Below are positions 24,395 to 33,716 of a stretch of DNA of 64,000 bases, piece after piece. Below the pieces are notes generated by a model. It made no database searches and was not told where the DNA came from. It saw nothing but the letters and a program-made list of their open reading frames with translations. A program made the position numbers and the translations under genes. The stretch spans positions 1-64,000 of the forward strand of contig JAWOBE010000076.1 of the NCBI GenBank assembly GCA_046498185.1, read 5' to 3'. Source of the DNA: CAYXDR01 sp046498185 (lineage in GTDB: Bacteria > Desulfobacterota > DSM-4660 > Desulfatiglandales > Desulfatiglandaceae). The number at the start of each line of letters is the position of its first letter. Within the stretch, counting starts at the first letter, position 1.

Positions 24395-26304
24395 TTGTAG
24401 CTCCTTTGTGTAGGTTCCACGTTTTCAAACACCAGATGCTCCTTGTGCAACACAGGCTCTTTACTCAAGCCGGTATACTCCCAAGCGGCCACATAACTGC
24501 AATTTTCATCGTCCCGCTTGGCCTCACCTTCTTCAGTCTGGTAGGCTTCATTGAAATGACATCCGCAGGATTCCCTTCTCGCCAAACCGTCAACCGCCAG
24601 CAACTCTCCGAATTCAAGGAAATCCGCCACACGAAAAGCTTTCTGCAGGTTCAAATTGAAATCCTTGTCGGTTCCTGTAACCAGAAGATTCTGGTAAAAC
24701 TCTTCACGTAAGGCCTTAACCAGTTCTATCGCCTTATTAAGGCCGTCATCATTCCGGCTCATCCCGCAATATTCCCACATGATATTTCCGAGTTCCCTGT
24801 GGAAACTATCCGGCGTCCTGCTTCCCTTTATGGATAAAAGTTTCTTGATATTTTTATCGGCAGAATCTTCCGCCTCTTTGAACTCATCACGCTCCTCGTT
24901 TAAATCCGGCATGCCTCCAGAAGCAAGATAGCCCCCGATTGTGTACGGAATCACGAAATAACCGTCGGCAAGACCCTGCATCAATGCACTTGCGCCGAGC
25001 CGATTCGCCCCATGATCCGAAAAATTGGCCTCACCGAGCGCAAACAAGCCGGGCACCGTGGTCATCAAATTGTAGTCCACCCACAGCCCACCCATTGTAT
25101 AATGAGAAGCCGGGTAGATCATCATTGGTACCTGGTAGGGGTCGTCATCTATGATATTCTTATACATATCAAAAAGGTTTCCGTACTTCTTTCGGATAGT
25201 CTCAACCCCGTCCCTTGCCATGGCCTCGCTGAAATCTAGATAAACCGCATAGCCGGTGGGACCTACGCCGTAACCCTGATCGCACATATTCTTTGCATTT
25301 CGTGACGCGACATCTCTCGGCACCAGGTTTCCGAAGCTCGGATACTTTCTTTCCAGGTAGTAATCCCTGTCCGCCTCCGGAATTTCGTTCGGTGGCCGTT
25401 TCTCATCCTTGTTTTTAGGAACCCATACCCTTCCATCATTTCTCAAGCTTTCGCTCATCAATGTCAGCTTGGACTGATATTCGCCCGAATGCGGTATGCA
25501 CGTAGGGTGAATTTGCGTGAAACAAGGATTGGCCAAAAAAGCTCCTTTCCTGTATGCCTGCATCACCGCACTGACATTGGAAGACATTGCATTGGTGGAA
25601 AGAAAAAAGACATTCCCGTAACCCCCTGAGGCGAGTACCACCGCGTGAGCGGCATGCCGCTCATATGTACCGTCGATCAAATTTCTCACTACAATACCCG
25701 CAGCCCTGCCGTTGACCAAAATCAAGTCCACCATTTCCCTCCTCGGGAAAAGGGTGACCTTTCCGGCGGCGACCTGGCGACTCATAGACCCATAGGCCCC
25801 GAGCAACAGCTGCTGCCCTGTCTGCCCGCGTGCATAAAACGTACGTGACACCTGAGCCCCGCCAAAGGATCGATTTGCCAGCAACCCACCGTACTCTCTT
25901 GCGAAAGGAACGCCCTGCGCCACGCACTGATCAATGATATTGTTGCTGACTTGGGCCAGTCGGTAAACATTGGCTTCACGAGCGCGGAAATCTCCGCCTT
26001 TGATTGTGTCATAGAAAAGACGCCGTATGCTGTCCCCGTCGTTAGGATAATTTTTCGCCGCGTTTATCCCTCCCTGGGCAGCTATACTGTGTGCACGCCG
26101 GGGGCTGTCCTGGATGCAGAAGGTTTTTACGTTGTACCCCAGCTCAGCGAGGCTTGCTGATGTGGAGCCCCCGGCGAGACCCGTGCCAACAACGATTATC
26201 GTATATTTCCGTTTGTTGGCGGGGTTGACCAGCTTGGTTTCGAACCGGTGCCGATCCCATTTTTGTTCCAGCGCACCACCAGGGATTTTCGCATCGAGAT
26301 CCAT
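24391..26304 (-). CDS. sdhA: Succinate dehydrogenase / fumarate reductase flavoprotein subunit
   Basis: A 637-residue FAD-bearing catalytic subunit. The dinucleotide fold VVGTGLAGGSTSASLAELG is near residue 37, the FAD-attachment histidine lies in RRAHSIAAQGGIN, and active-site residues occur in the QIHPTCIPHSGEYQ region and in YTMGGLWVDYN. It interconverts succinate and fumarate on the cytoplasmic face. The gene lies 12 bases after sdhC and overlaps sdhB, giving a compact sdhCAB unit. ATG 26304 follows GGGAGGAG. Confidence 0.96.
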   Translation of the reverse strand: MDLDAKIPGGALEQKWDRHRFETKLVNPANKRKYTIIVVGTGLAGGSTSASLAELGYNVKTFCIQDSPRRAHSIAAQGGINAAKNYPNDGDSIRRLFYDTIKGGDFRAREANVYRLAQVSNNIIDQCVAQGVPFAREYGGLLANRSFGGAQVSRTFYARGQTGQQLLLGAYGSMSRQVAAGKVTLFPRREMVDLILVNGRAAGIVVRNLIDGTYERHAAHAVVLASGGYGNVFFLSTNAMSSNVSAVMQAYRKGAFLANPCFTQIHPTCIPHSGEYQSKLTLMSESLRNDGRVWVPKNKDEKRPPNEIPEADRDYYLERKYPSFGNLVPRDVASRNAKNMCDQGYGVGPTGYAVYLDFSEAMARDGVETIRKKYGNLFDMYKNIIDDDPYQVPMMIYPASHYTMGGLWVDYNLMTTVPGLFALGEANFSDHGANRLGASALMQGLADGYFVIPYTIGGYLASGGMPDLNEERDEFKEAEDSADKNIKKLLSIKGSRTPDSFHRELGNIMWEYCGMSRNDDGLNKAIELVKALREEFYQNLLVTGTDKDFNLNLQKAFRVADFLEFGELLAVDGLARRESCGCHFNEAYQTEEGEAKRDDENCSYVAAWEYTGLSKEPVLHKEHLVFENVEPTQRSYK

Positions 26305-26316
26305 AAACTCTCCTCC

Positions 26317-27042
26317 CTATGCTAACAGATACAAAGTTAGCGGAATCAGGCCGAATCCTGCGCCGAACACTACGCTAACCACGATGCCTAGCACTTGAAT
26401 GGGGACGGTGTATTTCACATGGTTGATGCCCAGGGTTTGGAAAAAGCTCCAGAAACCATGACTCACATGAACCGCCACCACGACCATTATGAAAATATAA
26501 AAAGCCGAATGGACAGGATTAGAAAACGCCGACGCAACAATTTCGTAAAGCGTCGTGCCCGTTCTGTCGGCCATCGTGAAATCCGCAAGATGAAAGATTA
26601 CAAAACCTAGTATTATCAAACCAGTGTACGGCATCGTGGCAGACCCGATCGTTCTGCCTCCCGCGGACTTGTAAACATTATACCTGACCGGACGCGCCCT
26701 GAGGTTCAGGTAGAACAGAAGCAATCCCGTGCCGATATGCACAACCGCCAAAACAACCAAACCGATTTCGGCGAGAGTCACAAGGGGCCCCAGGGATTCA
26801 AGCTTCTCTACGTAGGCGTTGAATGGACCGGCGCCGATGTACAGCGTCAGGTTACCAAGCAAATGTACCGCCAGGAAACAGATAAAACAAAATCCAGTCA
26901 AGGCCATGAACAATTTCTTGCCTACAGGAGAAGAAATCAAATTCATGAATTTTTTAAAGCCGCCTTCATTCAGTACCAAGCGGAGACGACCGAAAGCGTC
27001 TCCCGGACTGCGAATAAAGTTTAAAGATTTTTGCACAGCCAT
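26317..27042 (-). CDS. sdhC: Succinate dehydrogenase / fumarate reductase cytochrome b subunit
   Basis: A 241-residue five-helix membrane anchor of the di-heme type. Histidines suited to ligate two hemes b are in FLAVHLLGN, VVHIGTG, FVIFHLADF and VAVHVSHGFWS. ATG 27042 is chosen because GGAGGTCTGAAA precedes it; the earlier start at 27090 would overlap mnmG. Di-heme anchors couple succinate/menaquinone chemistry to the proton potential. The 44-base gap to mnmG has no obvious terminator, so readthrough from mnmG is possible. Confidence 0.93.
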   Translation of the reverse strand: MAVQKSLNFIRSPGDAFGRLRLVLNEGGFKKFMNLISSPVGKKLFMALTGFCFICFLAVHLLGNLTLYIGAGPFNAYVEKLESLGPLVTLAEIGLVVLAVVHIGTGLLLFYLNLRARPVRYNVYKSAGGRTIGSATMPYTGLIILGFVIFHLADFTMADRTGTTLYEIVASAFSNPVHSAFYIFIMVVVAVHVSHGFWSFFQTLGINHVKYTVPIQVLGIVVSVVFGAGFGLIPLTLYLLA

Positions 27043-27086
27043 TTTCAGACCTCCGGGAATTCTTGAAAGGCACAACCTGACATAAC

Positions 27087-28994
27087 TCAATACCGGTGAT
27101 GCAGCCGTCCGGTTTCTGCAGCAGCACCCTGTTTCTTTAAATGAACCTGGATCGCCATCAACGCAGCCGGTGTCACCCCTGAAATCCTGGATGCCTGGCC
27201 CAACGAAGCCGGCCTGACCGCGCAGAGCTTTTCCCTGGCTTCGGTCGTCAATCCGTGAATCGCATCGTAGTCTATGGCGTCACCCAATTTCATCTGTTCC
27301 ATTCTGTTCAGCTTCTCAACCTGCCGCTCCTGTCTTTCAATGTAGCCTGCGTATTTAATTCTGGTTTCCACCTCCGTGGAAACCTGCGGATCCACCTTCG
27401 CCAGTTCCGGAACCAATTCGACGAGTTCATGGAAATCAATTTCGTTCCTCTTCAGCAGCTGTTCCAGAGTTGTAGGCTTACGGATCGGTGCCGAGCCCCA
27501 GGCTTTCATCTTCTCTTGTACATCAGCATCCGGTCGAATTTGCTCCGCCGAAAGTCTTTCAATCAAATTATGGATCTCTTTGCATTTAGCTTGAAACCGA
27601 CTGTAGGCTTCATCCGGAAGCAGCCCCAATCTATGTCCTGTTTCCATCAACCTCAGATCCGCGTTGTCTTCTCTCAAGAGCAACCTGTGCTCCGCCCTTG
27701 ACGTGAACATCCGGTAAGGCTCATTGACTCCTTTAGTTACCAAATCATCAATAAGCACGCCGATATAGGCATTTGACCTTTCAAGTACCAACGGCTTCTC
27801 ACCTCGAACCTTCAACACTGCGTTGATTGCGGCCATCAGCCCCTGGGCGGCCGCTTCCTCGTAGCCCGAGGTGCCGTTGATCTGCCCGGCCAGGTAAAGG
27901 TTTTTCACCTTTTTTGTCTCAAGTGTCGGTTTCAATTCCATGGGGTCGATATAGTCGTATTCGATGGCGTAGCCCGGGCGCAGAATTTCTGCATGCTCAA
28001 GCCCGGGAACCGACCTGACCATTCTCTCCTGGATGTCCACGGGCAAGCTGGTGGGCAGTCCGTTTGGGTAGACCTCTACGGTATCGAGCCCTTCCGGCTC
28101 GAGAAAAATTTGATGGTGTGCCTTTTCAGGAAATCTGACGACCTTGTCCTCTACCGAAGGGCAGTATCGCGCTCCAACACCCTCGATCACGCCCGTGAAA
28201 AGCGGTGATCGCTCGAGGCCGCTCCTGATGACATCGTGCGTAGCGGTGGTCGTACGAGTTATGTGGCAACTAACCTGTGGAAGGGGTATTTTCAGGGTCC
28301 TGAATGAAAAAGGTACGGGAACCGCATCGCCTGCTTGTTCGTCCAGCCCGTCATAATCTATCGTGAGGCCGTTCAGCCTTGGGGTCGTCCCGGTCTTGAA
28401 ACGCCCGAGTTTAAAGCCAAGCGAACCGAGCTCGGCAGATAAGCCAATGGAGGGTGGATCTCCCATGCGACCGGCCGGGAAAGTATCAAGGCCTATATGG
28501 ATGCGCCCCCCGAGGAAGGTACCGTTGGTCAACACCACCGCCCGGCCGAAAAAGCGTTCTTTCAGTTCAGTCTCGATGCCCTGGATGCTTCCGTTTTTCA
28601 CCAGAAGGCTTTCCACCATCGCCTGCCGGAGTGTCAGCATAGGCTGCTGCTCCAAAACAGACTTCATCCTCTTGCGGTAGAGGTCCATGTCGTTTTGAGA
28701 CCTGGAGGCTTGTACCGCCGACCCTTTACGGGTATTCAAACGGCGGAACTGGATCCCCGTCTCGTCGGCGTTCATCCCCATCTCCCCGCCGAGAGCATCA
28801 ATCTCCCTGACCAAGTGCCCTTTACCCAAGCCCCCTATTGCGGGGTTACAGCTCATCGCCGCCACGTGGTCCAGATTCACGGTAAGCAGCAGTGCCGGAT
28901 GCCCCATCCTTGCAGCCGCAAGAGCTGCCTCACACCCTGCATGCCCCGCACCGACCACGATGACGTCATAGATTTTTTCCCGAGCTTCTCTCAC
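27087..28994 (-). CDS. mnmG: tRNA uridine-5-carboxymethylaminomethyl modification enzyme MnmG
   Basis: A ~635-residue FAD/NADH enzyme that with MnmE modifies U34 of several tRNAs. The N-terminal FAD motif VIVVGAGHAGCEAALAAARMG, the signature CNPAIGGLGKGHLVREIDALGG and the C-terminal GYIERQERQVEKLNRME region are all intact. GTG 28994 puts the FAD motif about eight residues from the start, as in most homologs; a TTG at 29051 in the same frame would add 19 residues. The partner mnmE is not in the window. Downstream lies sdhCAB. Confidence 0.94.
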   Translation of the reverse strand: MREAREKIYDVIVVGAGHAGCEAALAAARMGHPALLLTVNLDHVAAMSCNPAIGGLGKGHLVREIDALGGEMGMNADETGIQFRRLNTRKGSAVQASRSQNDMDLYRKRMKSVLEQQPMLTLRQAMVESLLVKNGSIQGIETELKERFFGRAVVLTNGTFLGGRIHIGLDTFPAGRMGDPPSIGLSAELGSLGFKLGRFKTGTTPRLNGLTIDYDGLDEQAGDAVPVPFSFRTLKIPLPQVSCHITRTTTATHDVIRSGLERSPLFTGVIEGVGARYCPSVEDKVVRFPEKAHHQIFLEPEGLDTVEVYPNGLPTSLPVDIQERMVRSVPGLEHAEILRPGYAIEYDYIDPMELKPTLETKKVKNLYLAGQINGTSGYEEAAAQGLMAAINAVLKVRGEKPLVLERSNAYIGVLIDDLVTKGVNEPYRMFTSRAEHRLLLREDNADLRLMETGHRLGLLPDEAYSRFQAKCKEIHNLIERLSAEQIRPDADVQEKMKAWGSAPIRKPTTLEQLLKRNEIDFHELVELVPELAKVDPQVSTEVETRIKYAGYIERQERQVEKLNRMEQMKLGDAIDYDAIHGLTTEAREKLCAVRPASLGQASRISGVTPAALMAIQVHLKKQGAAAETGRLHHRY

Positions 28995-29147
28995 ATCAAC
29001 CCTGTATAGCTTTATCCATGTTTTTGACTTCAAAGCAAAATTTGAATTCAATCACATAAATTTTCCAATCCCTGGAACCAGGCACAATCAAAAAATCAAT
29101 CAGCGCTAAAATCAACTGAACACTTCTACACTCTCAAAACCAGCAGG

Positions 29148-30449
29148 TCAAGTGGGCATGGATTCAAACGGATTGCTCAGGACAATTGTGGCTTCCCTGC
29201 CGGCTCCCACCGACACGGTGGACAAGGGGACCCCGGCCAGTTCACTGACTGTTTCCAGGTATCGACGGGCATTGGGAGGTAAATCATCAATCGAGCGGGC
29301 TCCGGAAATATCCTCCCTCCAGCCCGGTAATTTCCGATATACAGGGGTGCAGGAGCCGAGCCGTTCAATACTGGCCGGCCGGCTCGAAACACGTTTTCCT
29401 CCGCACTCATACTCCGTACATATATTCAGCGAATCAAGCCCGGTTAATACATCCATCTTGGTGACCGCAAGGCTTGTAAGGCCGTTCAAACGAACCGAAT
29501 CCTTCAACAAAACCATATCGAGCCACCCGCACCTGCGCTTTCTTCCGGTGGTGGCGCCAAATTCCTGGCCTCGGGTCTGGATGTAATCGGCGGTCTCATC
29601 ATGCAATTCAGTGACGAAAGGACCGGAGCCGACCCGCGTGGTGTAAGCCTTTACGATACCCACAACGTGATCTATCCGCGTGGGGCCTATGCCGACTCCG
29701 GCGCAGGCACCTCCCGCAATCGGGTTGGAGGATGTCACATAGGGGTATGTCCCGTGATCCACATCCAGATGGGTCCCCTGTGCACCCTCGAACAAGACAT
29801 TTTTGCCTTCCGAAACAGCACGGTCAATCTCTTTGGAAACATCGGTGGCAAAAGGCCTTAGGCTCTCGGCCATTTCACGGTACGAATCAACAATCCGATC
29901 GGCTTCGAGGGGTTCGGCCCCCAGCCAGCGGGTCAATAGAAAATTTTTTTCCTTAACGGTCTCTTGGACCTTGGTTTCGAAATCGTCATCTATCAAATCA
30001 ATCAACCGTATACCGGTACGAGCGGCCTTGTCTTCATAGCACGGCCCTATACCCCTGCCGGTGGTACCTATTTTACCCCTGCCTTTGGCCGTCTCTCTGG
30101 CCAGGTCCACCGCCTTGTGATACGGCATTATCAAATGTGCTTTTTCGCTGATACCGAGCCTATCCGGCGTCACATCGAGGTTGATTTCCTTCAGCCTGGC
30201 CATCTCCTCCAGCAGAACAGAGGGATCTATGACCACCCCGTTTCCTATCAGGCATTTTTTACCTTCGTATAAAATACCGGAAGGAATTAAGTGAAAAATA
30301 TGCTGCACGCCACCGACAACCAGTGTGTGACCGGCGTTGTTTCCGCCCTGGTATCTCACCACCAAATCCGCGGATGCGGTCAAGTGGTCCACGATTTTGC
30401 CTTTCCCTTCGTCGCCCCACTGGGTCCCAACAACAACTACATTAGCCAT
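29148..30449 (-). CDS. purA: Adenylosuccinate synthase
   Basis: A 433-residue GTP-dependent enzyme that joins IMP and aspartate, the first committed step to AMP. The conserved start VVVVGTQWGDEGKGKIVD, the switch region NNAGHTLVVGG, GTTGRGIGPCYEDK, and ATTGRKRRCGWLD are all present. ATG 30449 with GGAGAAAGAG upstream is preferred over 30479. The gap upstream (30450-30675) carries a 7-bp inverted repeat CTCAGGT-CGA-ACCTGAG at 30485-30501 and AT-rich DNA likely holding its promoter. Confidence 0.96.
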   Translation of the reverse strand: MANVVVVGTQWGDEGKGKIVDHLTASADLVVRYQGGNNAGHTLVVGGVQHIFHLIPSGILYEGKKCLIGNGVVIDPSVLLEEMARLKEINLDVTPDRLGISEKAHLIMPYHKAVDLARETAKGRGKIGTTGRGIGPCYEDKAARTGIRLIDLIDDDFETKVQETVKEKNFLLTRWLGAEPLEADRIVDSYREMAESLRPFATDVSKEIDRAVSEGKNVLFEGAQGTHLDVDHGTYPYVTSSNPIAGGACAGVGIGPTRIDHVVGIVKAYTTRVGSGPFVTELHDETADYIQTRGQEFGATTGRKRRCGWLDMVLLKDSVRLNGLTSLAVTKMDVLTGLDSLNICTEYECGGKRVSSRPASIERLGSCTPVYRKLPGWREDISGARSIDDLPPNARRYLETVSELAGVPLSTVSVGAGREATIVLSNPFESMPT

Positions 30450-30675
30450 CTCTTTCTCCGGCAATAAATCCAAAAACATTAAAGCTCAGGTCGAACCTGA
30501 GATTACGCATAAACAGCTGCGCTCCAAGTCCCACCAACCACCCAGAACCTTCTAAACCCAAATCGTCAGCTCTGTCAATGCCTCGACCTGGGAAACCGTG
30601 CATAAATTAAAACAAAAAGCTAAAGATATTAAAGCAACCAATGCTAATTTAATCTATAGAATCAAATAAAAATAA

Positions 30676-30942
30676 TCAAAGTGAGTTCAAATATTCTTCC
30701 CACTCGAGCGGCATAAGATATTTTTTCTTGTTGTTGCACTCCTTGCAGCAGGCGACTATATTGCCCTTCGTGGATTTTCCCCCCCGGCTCAAGGGAACGA
30801 TATGATCCATCGTAAGGTTTTCCCGCCCTACCTCCCTGCCGCAGTAGTGGCACACTCCCGGCTCTATACGTCGGTACCACCAGTTTGTCCGCCGCAGTGA
30901 CCGGGCTTTGTTTTTTTCCCTATTTATATGCTCTTCGTTCAC
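30676..30942 (-). CDS. Small HNH endonuclease-family protein
   Basis: An 88-residue stand-alone HNH domain. The zinc-knuckle pair is CHYCGRE, the core is DHIVPLSRGGKSTKGNIVACCKECNNKK with the second cysteine pair, and the basic N-terminal half (EKNKARSLRRTNWWYRR) probably binds DNA. GTG 30942 overlaps the TPR gene stop by 4 bases (GTGA), so it is translationally coupled. Such small HNH proteins occur next to housekeeping genes in many Desulfobacterota; their role (restriction, repair or mobile remnant) is unknown. Confidence 0.85.
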   Translation of the reverse strand: MNEEHINREKNKARSLRRTNWWYRRIEPGVCHYCGREVGRENLTMDHIVPLSRGGKSTKGNIVACCKECNNKKKYLMPLEWEEYLNSL

Positions 30943-32690
30943 CGTCCAAGTCTTTTTTCCAGGTTCCTGATCTTCTTCCTCACAGACTCCATATCGGGGT
31001 GATTCAATTCAAGGGCTTTCCGATATTGAAAAAGTGCTTTCTCAATACGATTCATTTTTGTATAAACATCCCCCAAATGTTCAGCGACGGTGGGATCCTC
31101 GGGAACCATCACAGCTGCTCGTTCCAGCTGGTCCAACGCTTCCTGATATCGTTTCTGTTTAAAATAAACCCACCCTAGGCTGTCCACGATATATCCGCTG
31201 TCGGGCTTAAGGGAGTGAGCTTTTCCTATCAACTGCTCGGCCTCATCAAGCCTGATGCCCTCTTCGGCCCACGTATAACCCATGTAATTAAGTGCGTCGG
31301 CATGCTCCGGATTAACTTCGAGCACCATTTCCATCTGATCGATGCAGGCCTTTTTATCTCCTTTCTTATCAAAAACCACCCCCAGTCGGAACAACAGCTC
31401 GTCGTTCCTGGGGTTGTACACAAGCCCTTCATGCACCACGGCCTCCGCATCATCATAGTTTTCCTGCTTCTCCAGCAACGTCGAGAGAAGAAGGTATAGT
31501 TCAGGCCTCTTCTCTCCGGCCTCGCGAAGTTGTTGAAGCACAGCCGTCGCCTGCTCCTGCTGACCGAGGTCATTGTAAATAAGCGCGATCTGCATCCTGG
31601 AAGGAAAATAGTACTCGGAGTTCTCGGACACCATGTTGAAATGGAAAACCGCGCGGTCTGTCTCACCGGCCTGTTCATAAGCCGTAGCCAGATAATGGCG
31701 GGATTTCGAATCATCCGGCGTTTTAGCCACCACTGCTTCCAGCTCTTCGACAGCCTGATCATACCTGCCCTGCTTCAGATAAACCAGCCCGATCACCTGC
31801 CTCTCGGGACCTCCCTCGTCTGTAATTTCCTTCAGGTGGTTTATATGATGCTCAGCAAGTTCATGCTTACCAAGTTCTACATACAATGTGATGATTCGCT
31901 CAATGGCGGCGGTGTCATCGGGATTCAGCGCCAGCAGACGCTCATAGACATCAACTGATTCCTGCAGTCTGCCGGTAACCTGGTAGAGTGTGCCCAGATC
32001 GAAAAGAACCGGGCCGATATCACCGTTTGACTCCAATGCCGCCGATAAGCAGGCTTCCGCTTGTTCATATTCTTTGAGCTGTAAATGAATCCGTCCGCAG
32101 AAATATTGAGCCACTGAATGATCAGGGTTGTCTTTCAGGAGTATTTCAAGGTGTTCCAGGGCATCCCGGTAACGCCCCCGCCTGGCTTCAAGATTGGCCA
32201 GAATCAGCCGGAGCCGCAGCTCTTCCGATGACCCAAGCTCCAGTGCTTCCAGATAGTGCTCGACCGCCGATTCATTATCTCCGTCGGTCGCATAGAGGTC
32301 TCCAAGAAAAGCATAAACTTCGGAGCTTTCCGGATGAAGCCGCATACATTCACGACCCTGCACGAAAGCCGCTTCAAGATCGCCCGATTTTCTGTATACA
32401 CGGGCCAAGCTAACGCATAAATGCGCCGAAGACGGATCGAGTTCAACAGCCTGGGAGAGGAATAAAGATGCTTTATCAAAATCCTGCTCTGCCAATGCCA
32501 GACTGGCTGCCGAATAAAGACGGTATGCTTCGGCTACATCGTCTTTTTCGATGCGCTCCACGGCAGGTTCGTCAACAGCCGGCGGGACGATGTCCGTATT
32601 TTGAGGCGTAACACATCCGAAAGAGCCTAAAAGAACTGTGCCCATCAAACCCCAAAAACTCAATTCTAAAAAAAGCCGGTAAAAATTCAT
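30939..32690 (-). CDS. TPR-repeat protein, probable lipoprotein
   Basis: A 583-residue protein built almost entirely of tetratricopeptide repeats (more than a dozen), for example LALAEQDFDKASLFLSQAVE and YVYFKQKRYQEALDQLERAA-like units through residue ~580. The N-terminus has a hydrophobic signal ending in GSFGC, a loose lipobox, so it is probably anchored in a membrane facing the periplasm. ATG 32690 with GAGAG upstream is chosen; ATG 32702 lacks a Shine-Dalgarno. It follows rpoH by about 20 bases. TPR lipoproteins of this type serve as scaffolds for envelope or secretion machinery; no partner can be named. Confidence 0.88.
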   Translation of the reverse strand: MNFYRLFLELSFWGLMGTVLLGSFGCVTPQNTDIVPPAVDEPAVERIEKDDVAEAYRLYSAASLALAEQDFDKASLFLSQAVELDPSSAHLCVSLARVYRKSGDLEAAFVQGRECMRLHPESSEVYAFLGDLYATDGDNESAVEHYLEALELGSSEELRLRLILANLEARRGRYRDALEHLEILLKDNPDHSVAQYFCGRIHLQLKEYEQAEACLSAALESNGDIGPVLFDLGTLYQVTGRLQESVDVYERLLALNPDDTAAIERIITLYVELGKHELAEHHINHLKEITDEGGPERQVIGLVYLKQGRYDQAVEELEAVVAKTPDDSKSRHYLATAYEQAGETDRAVFHFNMVSENSEYYFPSRMQIALIYNDLGQQEQATAVLQQLREAGEKRPELYLLLSTLLEKQENYDDAEAVVHEGLVYNPRNDELLFRLGVVFDKKGDKKACIDQMEMVLEVNPEHADALNYMGYTWAEEGIRLDEAEQLIGKAHSLKPDSGYIVDSLGWVYFKQKRYQEALDQLERAAVMVPEDPTVAEHLGDVYTKMNRIEKALFQYRKALELNHPDMESVRKKIRNLEKRLGR

Positions 32691-32711
32691 AGCTGCTCTC
32701 ATAAAAACAAC

Positions 32712-33710
32712 TTAGTTAAATGAGCCGGAGTACTCTTCTTCAAAATTAGGTATCTCTTCATTTAAATAATGCTTTATTTTTTTAATAATTTTTTCCTGAA
32801 TCTGTCGAACCCTTTCACGGGATATACCGTATTTGTCCCCCAGTTCCTGTAACGTTACCGGCTTGTCCGACATTATCCTGTTGTCGAATATATCCAAATC
32901 TTTACCTGATAAAGTTTTTCTGAATTCTCCGAGCTTCTCGGACAACGTTACACCCTCTTGTTTCTCGGAAAGTTTTTCGTCGGCGCCCATCGCCGGGTCG
33001 GGCATCACGGAATCATAGGCCTCCCGGGAATCATCCCCCCCTACAGGCGAATTGAGGGAGACTTCCCAGCTACCAAGCCGCTGACTCATCTCGACAACTT
33101 CCTCTTCTTTCACATCCAGTCGCTCGGCTAAAAGTCGCGGCTCCGGGGCGAACCCTTCGCTGATTAATTTTTCCCTCTCCTTTGCCAGATTGAAAAAAAG
33201 CTTTCGCTGACTCTGGGTAGTTCCTATTTTAACCAACTTCCAGTTGTCCATAATGAATTTAAGCATATAAGCTTTAATCCAAAATGATGCATAGTAAGAA
33301 AATTTAATACCCCTATATGGATCAAATTTTTTTACTGCCTGAAGCAAGCCGAGATTCCCCTCCTGTATCAAATCCAGCAGATTTTTGGTCCAATAGCGGT
33401 GAAAGTCCATGGCAATTTTAACGACGAGCCTCAAATTCGACGTGACAAGGGTATAGCCGGCGCTCTCGTCATTCTGCTCCCTGAACCGTATTGCCAGTTC
33501 CTTTTCTTCTTCTCTTGAAAGGAGCCTGTTTTTCTTTATCTCCGACAAATATAACTGCAGAGGATCATACGGTACGATAGACCGGTCAACACTGGAAGGC
33601 ACAGGAATGAAAGAAGATGCACCTGTAGAGTGCTCCTGCTTATCGGCAAGTTCTTCTATACTTTCTACCTCTTCAACTTCTCCGTCGTATATTTCGTCTG
33701 TTTTTCCCAT
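32712..33710 (-). CDS. rpoH: Heat-shock sigma factor RpoH (sigma-32)
   Basis: A 332-residue group 3 sigma factor. Region 2 spans SNLRLVVKIAMDFHRYW to FSYYASFWIKAYMLKFIMDNW. The RpoH-box SQRKLFFNLAKEREKL, the hallmark separating RpoH from RpoD/RpoS, follows directly. Region 4 ends with LGDKYGISRERVRQIQEKIIKKIK. The N-terminus has an acidic extension of about 50 residues. It lies 6 bases after tyrS in what looks like a long housekeeping operon. ftsH, whose product degrades RpoH in other bacteria, is 10 kb upstream on the same strand. Confidence 0.94.
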   Translation of the reverse strand: MGKTDEIYDGEVEEVESIEELADKQEHSTGASSFIPVPSSVDRSIVPYDPLQLYLSEIKKNRLLSREEEKELAIRFREQNDESAGYTLVTSNLRLVVKIAMDFHRYWTKNLLDLIQEGNLGLLQAVKKFDPYRGIKFSYYASFWIKAYMLKFIMDNWKLVKIGTTQSQRKLFFNLAKEREKLISEGFAPEPRLLAERLDVKEEEVVEMSQRLGSWEVSLNSPVGGDDSREAYDSVMPDPAMGADEKLSEKQEGVTLSEKLGEFRKTLSGKDLDIFDNRIMSDKPVTLQELGDKYGISRERVRQIQEKIIKKIKHYLNEEIPNFEEEYSGSFN

Positions 33711-33716
33711 ATAAAA

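Noticed and set aside
30485..30578. Hairpin CTCAGGT/ACCTGAG and a TTGACA upstream of purA as a purine riboswitch or promoter
   Set aside because: No riboswitch core was recognisable and the -10 partner of TTGACA is poor; noted only under purA.
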